From Pristionchus mayeri (lineage: Eukaryota; Nematoda; Chromadorea; Rhabditida; Neodiplogasteridae): a DNA stretch of 64,000 bases. Location: NCBI GenBank assembly GCA_036245805.1, contig BTRK01000001.1:25055087-25119086 (forward strand), read 5' to 3'. The notes under the pieces were generated by a model. That model made no database searches, was not told where the DNA came from, and saw nothing but the letters and a program-made list of their open reading frames with translations. Made by a program: the position numbers and the translations under genes. Shown here in pieces: positions 39,157 through 64,000 of the stretch (position 1 is the stretch's first letter; each line of letters begins with the position of its first letter).

Positions 39157-42100
39157 ATGCCTCGTTGGTACACATATGTGAATCTGAAGGAGTTAAAGGA
39201 GTGCCAGGTAGGAACCAAGTGTTTCTACGCTGCAGTCGACGAGTTTGTGGAACAAAATGGAGGTATGCGAGTGAATGGAGGATATATTTTAATGGAGAAA
39301 TGCAGTGTGTTCCCATATTCGTATGTGGGATCAGTACGGGTCAGTGGTCATCAAGTTGATTGGATCTTTTGCAAGAAATCTTAAGAAGGGAGACGTGGCC
39401 CGTGTTCATCGACTTATGGTTGGTCATAGTTAGGAAGGTTACAAGCCTTTATTTGCATCTGTAGCGTCAACATCAAGGAGACGTGCACGAGACAGTGGGA
39501 TACGGAGAGCCAGGCAGAATGACCCAGGTGAGGAGGAGAGATTAGCGAGTAGAAGAGAATTAATGGTGCAGATTGTGGCGTGGAGAGTGAAGGGAGACGG
39601 GGAGGGATTCGCAGTGGCAGCCAGTAGTTCGGGAGACAAATACACGAGGAATGACAACGACGTCGAAGTGGTGAGAAGAGAAGGGTAGGAAGGAATGAAC
39701 AAAGACTCTCGTTCAGGTCCAAGACTTGTATACTGCTTGGAAGGAGAAGAATTTCGTTCCCGAAGAGGAGGTACTGGATTTATCTTAGAAAATGACTAGA
39801 AACGGAGGAGAGAATCGCTTGAATTATTTCAATATAAATTATTTTCAGGATCCAGGCGATGAGATTCTCGAGAATACGATAATTGAGAGAGTCGCGAAAG
39901 ATTCGCAGGCGTCAACTTCGAAGTCGGGTTAGTTTAACTTCTTTTTTTTGTTTCTGTGTAGTTATTATGATGAAGGAGAGTAATTCAGTGAGTCAACCAG
40001 TGGTAGGCTCGCAATTGCTCGAGTGCAGTGTCAACGTGGATTCCTTTGTGGTGAGAGAAATCTCCCTTTGTCTATATTCAATGAATGGATCAGGCTGAGG
40101 ATCGTCTGGACTCTCTCCTCAATGAAACTATCCGACAAGAGGAGGAAGCAGAGCCAATCCCTCCCCCTCCTCCACTCACTCCAGATCAATTGAGGAGATT
40201 ACAGAAGGCTGTCCCTCTCTCCGATCTCAGGGAGTACACTTACTACGATGTCCTCCTTCAGGTAAGAGATTATGGAAGAAATAATAGAAAGTGAATTCTC
40301 GGCTCAGGTTATTGAGGCGTACTGTGAATTGTCATCCGTTCCTCACGCAGTTATGCGATGCTGGGACCCTCACTCTACCTTGCCGTGAGCATTTAATCTT
40401 ATAACTCTGCTAACTCATATTTTTTCAGAACCTACCGTATGCCTCTACGCTCACACTACAGAGCACCCGATTATAAGAATCGTGAACTGATTAAGGTGAA
40501 GGGATTCTCAAGGGAAGTGCATTTCACGTTGAATGGTTGCAGCCAGACGAGAGACTCGTGGAGAAGTCGAAGGGACGGACTGTCGACATCTACTGCTATG
40601 ATTACGATGAGCACGCAGGAAGGGACGGCAGGAACTTCACCGTAAGCATACTGTATCCTGTAGAATACGGTAGATGAGGGTGTATCAGTCAGGGGATTGG
40701 CTGCTCTTCTGCAATCTCAAGGTGGGCTATCCTCGGAATGAGTCTGAGACGGTGTTATCGATGCACTCGGATGGAAGCTTCTATGGAAGGTGAGGATGAG
40801 ATCCCCTTTCCTGGGCAATTCCATTGGTTTGAGATGCATCAGACGAGTGTTGCGGACCTTTGATGGAGGAATAGCTGCTGCGAAGGGAGCACTGGAGAGT
40901 ATGGATGAAGAGACGAGAGAGAGGGAGCAGACTGTAGCTACTGCAGTCGGGAGAGTCGATGAGACTAGAGCAACGGAGAAGGCTGTCCCTCAGGTTGGTA
41001 CTATTTATATACTCTGGACGTGATAATTCGTTGAATGGTAGGTGTACTGCGGAAACCTGGAATGGTGTTCTATTAGGTGTAAGATTGATGTTGTTTTAAT
41101 ATAAATGCTTAAGTGTAGGCTTAAATATCGCATAGGCTCAGAGATTTGGTAGACTATGTTGGTGCACGTGCCAGGGGTCTATCACCAGTTCCCCTATTCC
41201 ATTCCAGGCTTCTGTAGCAGTGCCGGATACAGAGAAGAGTGTAAATTCGCTAGTGAACGAGATGATGGAAGTGCGAGTCGAGGAAAAGAAAGATAAGGAA
41301 GATGAGGTGAGTCAAGTACACATTCAATGTATTCAGGAATAGATTGAGTACATTTATTCGAATTACTCCTCCTTACAGGCACTCCCTTCTTCCGTTCATT
41401 CATTCCGAGAGTTTGACAAAAAGAGGAGTGATGACGTTATCCCAAGTTCGCCACCAGAGAAAGAAGAGGTATCTGTCTAGTTACTGTGGATGGATCCATA
41501 ATAATGTTAAGGTGATTATCCCTCGATGCAAGACCATTCAACCTTATATCCAATGGAAGAGACAGGTTAGTGAAGGGAGGAAGAAGAGAGGAAGAGAGGA
41601 TAGGATGAGACTCGCTCAGATCGTTCCCGATGATGTGGAAGAAGACCCTCCCAATGAGTGCATGCACATGATGAGCAGAGTGTACTGTAACTGTGGAGTG
41701 GCACTCGTTCAGGTATACTGTAGCACTGTAGCATCGATTCCCCAATCGATTTGTGTTGTAGGGAGACGAGAAGTGTCCTATCCCTCAAAATCGATCGAAG
41801 AGACACATGTACTTCTACAGAAACAGAATATTCCCTGCTCCCATGGTATTTTATCTATTTGGAATTCGTGGTAGAATAATCTTTTAGTGTGAACCGTCTA
41901 CATCCGAAGAAGTTCCCTTGAAGAATCAGGTGAGATTACTGTTGATATGAAGTATTTATCCTCTTCCTACTAGATTCTACCCAGTCTCTCATGTATCTCA
42001 CAACGAGGAATGCCTACGGTATTCGATCTCATCGTCCAGGTAGACGATTTTGATATATTGATTTTTAAATATGTGACGATGCTTACGATGTAAACATTAT

Positions 42101-43785
42101 CGTCTTAAGATGAGTTATCTCTCTGCGGAGAGGTGCAAGATTGTATCTGGGTTTCCTCGATGTCACATCTCAGTGTGGGATGGAACCATTCCCCCGTGAG
42201 TTATTCAGCCATCCCTCCTTTACATTTTCATATTCTCGCAGAGAGTCACTCGAAATGGGAAAATTGCGTCGCCATCTCTCTATGAGATCTGATAAGGTTG
42301 CTTGTTTCCCACATTATCCACCCTCTGATTCCCCATTCAGATCATCGTGGGAAAGCCTCCTAAACTCAATGTGATCGCTCAGCGAACCATCGATGTTCGA
42401 TTGACTAATGTCAAGAAAGTAGATGTAGGTTGCTTGGAGTTGATTCCGTAATCTCTATGGTATCTCAGGCTGGAGAATTCGTGATCCTCCGTGATGTCAC
42501 TATCGTACGAGCTTTCAGCTTAGGGACAGATGATGGGTGAGGAGAGGAGCTTGATTATATGTTTATGGATTACATTTAGATCATTGGTTCCTGTATGGAT
42601 GCTACAAGCAAAAGACATGGATGTAATCAGAAAGACACCAAGTGTCGTCGAGGTATACGGTAGTTATGGGCAAGGAATTAATCGATAGTTGCAGGAGATG
42701 AAATCATTCTTGGAAGTGGCTGGTAGGATATCCAAGTGTATACTAAACATAGAGGAAGAAAAAGAAAGAGAAGATGAGGAGGAGAGGGAGATTGAAGAGA
42801 AATGGAAGAGAGATATGGAGAAGATAGCAGTGAAGAGAAGGATGGACCAGCAAGGAAATACGAAGAGGACCAAGAAGATTCGGTAGAGGAGAGAGTGATA
42901 CTCTGGTGGATGGACCATTGCAGATTGGATGAGTCGATGGAGAGAACGTGGATGGATGAATTGGCAGAGAGAGATCAACGAGGAATCGAGTCTCAAGAGG
43001 ATACGACATTCACTCTCCAATGGTTCATCTCCATCTCGAATGCTAAATAATCTTTGTGCTGCAGTACCTTCGCACGAGACGCTGCTCCAACTACTCTCTT
43101 TACCACTCCCGAATGCAACGCAAAAGTATATGATAAATTCATGGTAGGGAATGCAGTCAGGATCGTGCCTAGGTGTAATATCTTCCAGACTTCACTTCGT
43201 GAAGGATCAACTCTTCCGAGAAAAGTGTGGCTGCGCTGGATGAAAACATGCATCACGTAAGATAGTTCAATCCCCTTCTTCACAAAGTGTCCATCATTGC
43301 AGTTTTAATACGATCAAGGATAGGACACAGCAGCAAGGATGCTGCAGGGGATGTGGTATGCATTACTCGTCTATGAAGGGGTAGCCTAGAGTTGTTGCAG
43401 ATGGACAGGTCGGCCTCTTCGCTTACATCCCCATCAAGAATCCAATGGACAGCGAGAAGTGCATCCATCTACTCATCGATGCTTCTCATTTCGTGAGATT
43501 TCACATGAATGAGCTGGAAGAAAGTGAATCCATTCCAGAGAGAGGACCAGGCTAACATCACGTGGTCTCAATGGAAAAAGAACTTGGCCACTGCTAAGCA
43601 ACTCGACACGAAGAACATCGTAAATAAGATAAATGTGAGCGTTTCTTAATCTCGTCTCTTTCTCATTTCAATGTTTTAAGTCATCGACCTTCGCTGTTCA
43701 TCGGGTATCCATGATGCATCTTCAGGCAACCGTTGTCTTTGTAGTATTCCATGGGAATGAATGGCTCACGGTGTCGAGTAGATAA
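39157..43785 (+). CDS. POT1-like telomere single-strand-binding protein
   Basis: Multi-exon gene of about 4.6 kb. OB1: exons 39157-39260 and 39304-39418 join to YVNLKELKECQVGTKCF...MWDQYGSVVIKLIG...KKGDVARVHRL, then WRVKGDGEGFAVAASSSG. This follows the Telo_bind OB fold of POT1 (LKELK.GT...; D.VR.HRL; G.GF..). OB2 lies in 40085-40925: YDVLLQVIEAYCEL, GRTVDIYCYDYDEHAG, WLLFCNLKVG, then SFYG|RRVLRTF, corresponding to human POT1 VDILVYDNHVHVA...SYGRGIRVL. The C-terminal half has a Cys cluster (VYCNCGVALV, CPIPQN near 41,700) like the POT1 C-terminal OB/HJR domain. The last exons (ITWSQWKKNLATAKQLD; ends at TAA 43783-43785) have no assigned role. POT1 caps the 3' telomere overhang. Exon borders in 41-43.7 kb are approximate. 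Confidence 0.75.
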
Positions 43786-44034
43786 TTTTGCCCAAATCCC
43801 ATGTGTCTTTGTATTTCCCGCTCACCATAGCATTATCTCATAGCTAAATGCATGTACTTCATTTCTTGTTTTGTAAATAATTTGCCGTTATAATCCATAA
43901 TAAATTCATTGATAAGATTACAACGATGGTGAGAATTAGTTACAACTAATGGTGAGAACGTAAAACAGAGCTCATTTTGTTACATGTGAGATCGAGATCA
44001 AATATTATAAAGATTTCGAACATTGATTGGCCAA

Positions 44035-44426
<392 letters not shown>

Positions 44427-44588
44427 TCATTAACATAACCAGACGGGAAACTATACAGAAATGCATAATTAACCACCAAACGAATGGGAGAATCACGACA
44501 TTAATGGTATAAAAGAAACAGAGCCTTCGCAATCACTAGGGGGGAGAGATTGTGAGGAAGCGAGAGGGGCGAGAGAGCAGGCGTCTCT

Positions 44589-44596
44589 CTTATATA
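44589..44596 (-). promoter_or_regulatory. TATA box of H4
   Basis: TATATAAG on the minus strand, about 175 bp upstream of the ATG, which implies a long leader or a 5'UTR intron. Confidence 0.55.
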
Positions 44597-44674
44597 CCTC
44601 TCTCCAGAGTGACGGCGCGCGCTTGGAAACCAATCCTTCCTATTTCCCAGTTTTATGCAGTGGCTTTATGCTTT

Positions 44675-44691
44675 GGCGTTAGGGCGTGAGC
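44675..44691. promoter_or_regulatory. Shared histone promoter word (H4 copy)
   Basis: Exact copy of GGCGTTAGGGCGTGAGC found upstream of H2A, here about 260 bp upstream of the H4 start. Confidence 0.6.
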
Positions 44692-46204
44692 CATCAACTG
44701 AAGTCGGCTGAGCGGGAGAGTGGACCAATTCAAATCGTTGTTATTTCACATGTTGATTTTCGTATTTTTTAGGGACTGCAACGCTGTTAACGAACGAGCA
44801 AAACAATTCACAAAATTGTACACAACTGAAAGCTATGCCTGCCCCATTCCGACTTTTCACTTTAGTTTTGTAAAAAATATTTTAATTAATTAGAAAAACA
44901 TAAATGAATGATAAGCAAAAGGCCGACGCTTTCAGTCCAAGTGGAGCGCATCGCAAGTCACGTTTTTAATAAGATTATCGCAAACTGAAATTCGGTTGCG
45001 TTGTAAAACTTCATGATTGAGGTTTAATAATTTTTTTCTTATGTTAACGGTACTCCGACAGCAATGAAACATCGTATAAGAATAGAAAGAATAGTTTAAT
45101 ATTGATAGAACTTCAGAATCAGGAAGATTACGATACCGAGAACTTTAAAAATCATTTAAAAAGAGGACGACTTCCGTATATTTCTGGTTTTTTACCATAA
45201 ATTGGGAAATGCTGCTCTAAAACAAATATCAAAAAATCTCAAATATACGGAAGTCGTCCTCTTTGCAAACACCGAAAATGTATTTTCACAACGGTAAAAC
45301 GCTCAATTTTGACAGCCTCATTCTCTTTTATTCGATATTTATATTTATTTTTATTGTGAAAACAATTTTTTGTGATTGATAATCTACCAAAAACTGAGGA
45401 AATGAAGCTTCAACACATAATTCTGAAAACACGTATATTTTCGATCACATCGTGCTTCTCCGGTTCTGCAACATATCTCTTTTTGCTTTGCTTGTTGTTC
45501 TTTCAAGATGTGTTCATATTCATTCCAATCAATAAAATTGTCGAAAAATCGCATTAAATATTTTTTTTAAATGTTTTAAAATAATGAAAGAATTTGGCTT
45601 GAAAAGTACGGTAGTTTGAAAGAAAAGCGTCGGAAGGAGGCAACCAATATTCCGCACTCAAAAATTCGGGCTGCCGTCCCTAGTATTTTTAGAATATTCA
45701 CGGCATTTCGCGGTCCGAATTGCAGGTTGACGAAACGACTTACAGACCCCCAAACGCACCCGCCGACTTTTGTTCACACCACCGAGGGAATAATTAAAAA
45801 TTTGAATGTTACCGTATCCATTAACATTGCACGAGGAATGTCGGCATAGGACCAAAAATCAATCGATATTTTCAATCGATATCAGGGTTTCTGCAACAAC
45901 TTTTTTCCGGCTCCGGTCTTGTGTGGCGGCCAGGTGCGCGCACCATGCCGCAACTTGGCGGTGGTGTAGTGGGCGGAGTCTTGGTTTTGTGTGTACGCAA
46001 AATGCCGTGATATTCCTTTGTTACATTAATTTGTTTTATTGATTAGTTATCACATTTCCACCATAAGAGTCTGATTTTGCCTTGATGAGTTACTATAACA
46101 TTTTTTTCGAGCTCAAACCAGTAGTTACACGTTTTTCGTTGAATATTTCTGTATTTTCATGTCTCCATCATATTCGTGTCCTTTTTTCTTTACTGCTGGT
46201 TCAG
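44692..46204. other. Intergenic AT-rich region with a MITE
   Basis: About 1.5 kb between H4 and the next + gene. Apart from the inverted-repeat element at 45160-45264 no gene or RNA was identified. Confidence 0.4.
45160..45264. mobile_element. MITE-like element, 24-bp perfect terminal inverted repeats
   Basis: AAAGAGGACGACTTCCGTAT continuing as ATTT at 45160-45183 is the exact reverse complement of 45241-45264. The 105-bp unit has an AT-rich core and no ORF. Confidence 0.6.
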
Positions 46205-47198
46205 ATGTCTGATTCTGATGCTCCGAAGCAGTCAACTAGAGACCGTCGAGATTCGACGTCGTCTTCTGTGAGTGTTGGCGGTTCCTCTCTCGATACCTCT
46301 CTCATCGTCAATCGATCGGCTTGGATTCCCGACGATGGCGAACAGGCGGAGTTGGACAGAATGGCTGCGGAGTTCGAAGAGGCAGAGAAGTTCGAGCTCT
46401 CTGTTGAGGTTTGTTGATTGAGTTCGGTAGTCGTATTACGAAATATATCGAGTCTTATAGATGCTTAGGACAAATACGAACTAGTAGCCATACTTGTATG
46501 TATATGCTTGATTATTCTGGTGTATACACTTGGATTGAGGTGGAGGATCCAGCGAACGAGTCGAGTGTGGAGCCGGGAGACGCTCTCGATCTGAGCGAGG
46601 CCAGATTCGCCACTCCCTCCTCTGTCCTCTCTTCCAGTTCCGATAACAGAGTTTCGGTTGGGTTTAGTTAGGTGTTCTCTTAATATCTTGTTACTGTTCA
46701 GAGACTGCCTCTGCTCCCTTCCTCTTCCTCTCGTGCTCAGAAACGGAAGTCCATCGCTGAGAGATTGGCTGACAATTTCCTCCATCAAAGGTATTTTAGT
46801 ATTCGAGAATAAATGTATGCCTGCTTAGAGCCCTTATTTTAGCAAGTAAATTTCATTCCAACGATAACATAGAAATATGCCAATCATCATTCGAAGGGAA
46901 TATGTCGACAAGATCTTGCCTAACTCTTAGAGAAAGGCAGAGAGCGCGCGAATCGAGAGAAATAGAGTTAGGCAAGATCTTGTCGACATGAATATATAAT
47001 TGTAGAAGTGAGAAAATCCATAGATATTAATTATGAATTATTTGATCTCTACATTTCAGTGTGCCGAAGCGTCGGTCGCTTCAGAACGAGGATAATGACG
47101 AGAATGAGAAGCCGTTGAACGAATCAGTGAGTGTTGATAAGACGGAGAAGTCCTTCTCAAACGAGAAGAAGGAGGAGAGACCCCTAGTCGACCTGTAG
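46205..47198 (+). CDS. Hypothetical Ser/Glu-rich protein, 180 aa
   Basis: Not recognised. Four exons (46205-46408, 46540-46650, 46702-46790 and 47060-47198) sum to 543 nt in phase. The protein is hydrophilic: an N-terminal RDRRDSTSSSVSVGGSS stretch, WIPDDGEQAELDRMAAEFEEAEKF (likely helix/coiled coil), a Ser run, the basic QKRKSIAERLADNF and VPKRRS (possible nuclear localisation signals), then an acidic Lys/Glu tail ending PLVDL. No signal peptide or TM. It looks like an intrinsically disordered nuclear protein. A perfect MITE lies in its third intron. Confidence 0.65.
46902..46989. mobile_element. MITE-like element, 26-bp perfect inverted repeats
   Basis: ATGTCGACAAGATCTTGCCT continuing as AACTCT at 46902-46927 is mirrored exactly at 46964-46989. 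The 88-bp unit sits in an intron and would fold into a long hairpin. Confidence 0.6.
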
Positions 47199-47473
47199 AA
47201 TACTTTCTAATACCTCTAACCTCGTATGTGCAATTACTCGACTCTTGATGAAACTCACGCCTTGTCATGCATAATCCGTATCCCGATCAATAACCACCTC
47301 CAGTCTCACCCTGTTGTAAATATATCGGCTAAAGTTAAATATATATTACAATGATGAATCGTTTATGCATACGACACAACCAATGCGAGCGACCCGTTAC
47401 ATACAAAGTACAAGGGAAATAAATTAGTACTGTACACATGATCTTCCTACTATATCAATATTCTCTGAATCAA

Positions 47474-50400
47474 TCAATAAACGGGTTTGTACTTCTTGAG
47501 TTCCACGATGATCACGTGGACGTTGACCATTTCCTGTCGAGCGGGGCAATCTCTGCAATGCATCGATCTCATGAGAGAGAGGGAGAGGGAGAGGTCTGAT
47601 ACCTGAATGCGTCGTGCTGGGCAATCTTGGAGAATCGTTGGTAGTACTGCACCAGTTGAGTGAATGCCGACTGAATCCTCTCTTATTAGTATGGACCCCT
47701 TCACGCCCCCCCCCCCACTCACCTGCAGTATATTGGTGCCGTTCTTGAAGTTAGTGAACGATTTGACGATCTCCCCGTTGATTCCGTCTATCGATCTCTT
47801 CCAATTCGCAGAGAACGATCGAATAACAGAAGTCAGTTTGTCTGTGATTCTCACGTGAGCATTCGATGTATGGGGAGTGCTTACCATTATATCTGACGAG
47901 TAGATTAGTCGCCTGTTGGTTGACGAGGGGTTCGCACTCGTTGACGAATGAGATGAGAGGGCCAAAGTGGGGAGAGAGAGACACTTCCACGAACTCACCA
48001 ATTGACTTAACCTAGTTATTTATACTCTACCACTATTCCCTAATCGATACCTTCTGCATCAATTCGTGGATGATCTGGTGCACTCGATTATCATGAGCGA
48101 CTCGTTCCTGCACAATAGAAAAATTTCATTCTTAAAGTAAGAGATCAAAGATCACTCACATCGATGATGGTCAGAATGAGATCGTAGTTGTTAATGAGCA
48201 CGATCAGTTTATCACGAGGACCAGGCAATTGGGCGGAGAATCTACGATGGACCACTTTATTGGATATATTTTTCACGTAAGAATATCAATTTCTCATGTT
48301 AATTTTTTATCTTATTAGTCCAATCAATAATCAACGAATACCTGAGTAGAAGCTGTTCGATGGCGTCTTCCGATGACTCGAGAATCGCCTCCATCTTCTT
48401 GCTCACCTGATAAAATGTTCGGCTTATTCAGATAGATAGAGGATGTTCAACCTAGAGGAGGGTACTCTTCCATCGACCAAGTGTGATGAGATATCAAATG
48501 ATTTGGTCAAGGGGGGCTGGTTGACTCACTTGCTTCCCGCAGCTCTCAGTGACCACGAGGAAGGCACACGTCAATTCTGCGTATCGACGGATGATCTGCA
48601 GAGGGGCTCATTCTCCCCTTCCCTTCCCTCTCCCCTCCCCCTCCCTCCCTCACATAGTGTGGTCTAGTATCGAGGGGTGGCTGCAGCTTCCTCACATCCA
48701 TCACCCTCACACTCTCATTGTGCATGGCCATCAATTGGTCAAAGCGAACCCACAACTGATTGGAGATCGCGTCCCAGTACCTGAATATTCCATGATGTAG
48801 AAAATTATCATATTTCACTATTTGATAAATGTATAATGGATTGACACTGTAAGAGGGGGGACGTTCCTCTGCTTAAGAAGGGACTGCAGCTTATCGCATA
48901 GACAGATGCAGACATCTGAAGAAGGGAGTTAGCCATTGGAGGAACTCAAGGGGACTCACAGAGAGAAATGGCATCGAAGTTGGTGGAGATTCGATCATCC
49001 CACTCTCGTGTCAACTGAGTCAGAGAACGGGCGAGAACCTCAACAATGAATGGATTGGAATAGGCACCCCTCTCAAGAACTTCCACCTACTGGTGATAGT
49101 ACCAAAAAGACCATCTTATCAAGTCCTTTTCGACCGGACTCGTGCTACTCTCCTACTTGATGAAACTAATCAGCAGTCCACCCTTGCTGTTCCCACCTTG
49201 TTGTGCAGATCGATGGCAGATTGTCCCGAGAGGAGGAAGAAGTCAGAGAGGAAGAGGAACTCGTGACTCGCGTGATCTACCAGGGCCAGGTTTATCGATC
49301 GGAAGAGCGACTCGAATTGAAACTGCAATTGGATGGGTTGTGATAAGGACACTCATAAGACTGCGATCACCTTCTGTCCTCCCTCTTGAGCTGCGTGCGG
49401 AATGATTATGGGGGCGAGTAGATCATCCGTCACCAGTGTCTGTCTGTGACCCAGCGAGAATACTGTAGCACGGTTTCGAACCTGTGACAATCAATCGATA
49501 ATTGGAAGAGTACATTACTCAATACAGTACCTGTGGCTTGGAGGAGAAGAAGCCGAGTCCACTGCTCTTCACAGTGTCCTCTGCTCCCAAGAGGTCTTCC
49601 TTCGTCGCACAATCTGTCATCTGAGAAGAGAGGAGAGAGATCACTCCCATCCCATGCCAATAAAAAGGATAGAAGGATACGGAAGAGGAATGGATCTGAC
49701 CATTAACTTGAACAGTCTGGAGGTGTACGTCTTGAAGTAGGAGAAGTACATCTTGGAGATCGTATCCACGTACTCCTCTTGAATCTAGAAATAACAATTG
49801 AAAAAGACGAAGATATCTCATACAGACCTCCTTTGCGACATTCCTCTCATTAGCTAGAAGAAATTCGTAGAAGAATCTGGAATCAAATTGCATGGAGAGG
49901 AATAAATGGTTGCTTCCTTGCCTGTTCTTCAACAGCTGCATCTGGGGTACTTGGTAGTTGGCGAGGGGCTTGCGGAACTGGTAGATCTTCTGCAGAGTCC
50001 ACTCACGAATCTTCTCAAGAGCCTGCAATGCATCAATAAGTTCAGATTCAAAGGGTGGACGAGTACCTTCACTTTGAGTGCGTCGAGTGTTCCCTGGACA
50101 TCACCCACTGCTCGCGCCTCTTTGAACTCTTGAGCACGTAGGAACTGCAATATAATTCACTTCTCTCAGCAAGGAAGCAAGTGACGAATCTGGACAATAT
50201 GTTAACCAACTTCAATAACACATCATCAAGATTCAGCTACAAACTCAATTGCTTCTTCCCCAGAGCGGCAAGAATATGTGTGAGAAACTACCATACCAGT
50301 TCCCCTGTCTGAGTTTAGACAGTGAGCTCGTGAATCTCAATAATAATAATAATAATAATAATAATCTATGGCTCTCTTGCCATTATCTTTCTCTTCGTTC

Positions 50401-51336
50401 TCGCGTCTCTACCGGAACCGCATAAGTATAATACCTGTAGCTTGTGCTGCAATTCATGCAGTTGCTCAAGGAAAGCCCGATCGCCCGTGTCCGCCTCCAG
50501 AATTGCCCTAAATGATATCATATCATGATACAAATAATTTATTAAGAAAAAAGTGGGCATAATCATAATCTAATATTCAGGAAAATATTATTGTTGGCAT
50601 AAAGTGAATGGAACCAATTTAACATTGCAATTTATGCTTAATCACACTTATTCTTCGTTACCGAACGAATTACAGTTCATTTTACTAAAACTTTTAATAA
50701 TTATCTTTTTCCACTGATGATCCGAACTGAACTAACTTGATCATTTGCTGACTAACGACGATGTCATCCACGAACTGCGACAGTTCTCCTCTCACTTTCT
50801 GCCGATTCTCGAGTTCGAGAGAGATCGAGACTGATTGCTCCTTAACGATAACAGTGAAACTATTGGGAAAATGAGTCCTACCTGTAATCGGGACATGTCC
50901 GTAGAAAGAGATCCGAGTTCGCTCTGGAAGCCGATAAGCATTTGCTCAAGTTTCTAAAATGGGAACAATTGGGAGTGAAGACTGGGAAGAGACCAACCTC
51001 GAAGACCTGATCGCACTCATTGATCTGCTGGTGAAGATCGCACAGTTTATCCGCATTCTCAATGCAATCTTTGACGGCATCGAGATGAGTTGTCTTCAAC
51101 TGCTCCTTGATCGCACCTCAAGGAATGAGTCTATTGCAGAGAAAGATCACTAGTGTACTTACCAGTGTACTCACGGATGTCATTCCCACCCGCAGCCAAA
51201 GCTCGTCGAATTACTTCCGGATCCGCATTCGCGAAATCATCCAGACAATCCTAGAAGAGCACGTTGCGTAAGAGTAGTATGGGAAAGACTGCACCTCGAG
51301 TGTTTTTACTTTCGGAACTCCGCCACTCGTTGACAT
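47474..51336 (-). CDS. vps-52: VPS52, GARP/EARP tethering complex subunit
   Basis: Many exons; ATG at 51336 (MSTSGGVPKVKTLE), stop TGA at 47476-47474 (ends KKYKPVY). Landmarks in order: DCLDDFANADPEVIRRAL; a coiled-coil region with DKLCDLHQQINECDQVF and EKLEQMLIGFQSELGSLS; FVDDIVV (50,770); FLEQLHELQHKL; ARAVGDVQGTLDALKVKALEKIREW...IYQFRKPLANYQVPQ; EEYVDTISKMYFSYFKTYTSRL; SSGLGFFSSK...VFSLGHR; FQFESLFRSINLALVDHASHEFLFLSDFF. These match the Sac2/VPS52 family end to end. The protein is a long-rod subunit that tethers endosome-derived vesicles at the trans-Golgi together with VPS51/53/54. Confidence 0.92.
50339..50363. repeat. (AAT)n microsatellite
   Basis: An uninterrupted AAT run of about 25 bp in an intron of the VPS52 gene. 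Confidence 0.9.
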
Positions 51337-51704
51337 GGCGATCCCTTCTCCAAGCTCCCTCTACTCCACGTGCACTCAACTGAAAGTTACAAGTAAAAAC
51401 ACACTAAACACGGCAAAAGCGAAGAGAGAAAGGCGAGAGAATGGATCGACAACTGAGGAACGACCGCGTGAAGAAAGTTGGCAGGTTGAGATTTTTTCTT
51501 ACAAAAGGGTATCATGAACTGATTTTATAAAGTCATTTTGTTTTGAACTTGCAAATATCGATTTCACGCTTGTACTCTTTGAGTGTTCTATTTCATATCA
51601 CTCAACGCTCCCAATTTAAGTTGTGCAGTGCTCAGTTTCCTTTTCTGGTACTCATTAACCTCAATATTAAACAATATTTCATTTTGGTATACCACCATGG
51701 TACT

Positions 51705-64000
<12,296 letters not shown>

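Overview
This is a nuclear genome window from a nematode. Genes are split by many short introns (mostly 40-60 nt) with TTTCAG, TTGCAG or CTACAG acceptors. Protein families and lengths match Caenorhabditis/Pristionchus relatives: KDEL receptor, OSBP-related protein, CD36-like receptor, YIPF6, hrp-1-like hnRNP, BAP18, EMC10, CLC-6/7, VPS52 and the core histones. Codon style, CGATCGAT-rich and TACGGTAG-rich introns and long G/C homopolymers suggest a diplogastrid (Pristionchus-like) worm, but that placement is inference. All exon structures were read by eye. In most models the exon lengths sum to a multiple of three with matching phases.

Layout. 1-6.6 kb: 3' end of a histidine acid phosphatase (+), an orphan four-TM protein (-), ERD2 (+) and a short OSBP-related protein (-). 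7.4-10.9 kb: a CD36/LIMP2-class receptor (+). 12.8-19.3 kb: YIPF6 (+), whose ~5 kb intron holds a mariner remnant, an unresolved minus-strand gene with repeated exons and a tRNA-like repeat. 20.5-30 kb: hnRNP A1-like protein (+), then minus-strand small unknown genes, BAP18 and EMC10. 30.3-34.4 kb: a CLC-6/7-type Cl-/H+ exchanger (-). 34.8-36.4 kb: a NADAR-domain protein (+).

36.7-44.4 kb: histones H2A (-), H2B (+) and H4 (-), all with introns, surrounding a long POT1-like telomere protein (+). H2A and H4 share an identical 17-bp upstream word. 46.2-51.3 kb: a Ser/Glu-rich unknown protein (+) and VPS52 (-). 51.7-64 kb: the 5' part of a very large BEACH-family (LYST-like) gene (+) running off the window. 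One of its introns holds an intact mariner transposon and an antisense, intronless H3 gene; another holds an antisense secreted Gly-rich peptide gene.

Most striking observation: the H3 gene encodes methionine at positions 23 and 27 instead of lysine (K23M, K27M) plus L20Q and A25T, while the rest of the protein is canonical and the gene keeps a TATA box and a histone 3' stem-loop. Several genes act in related places: ERD2, YIPF6, EMC10, OSBP-like, VPS52, CLC and LYST-like belong to secretory/endolysosomal traffic, and histones, BAP18 and POT1 to chromatin and telomeres. This is normal eukaryotic gene mixing, not an operon, and no SL2-type operon could be proven.
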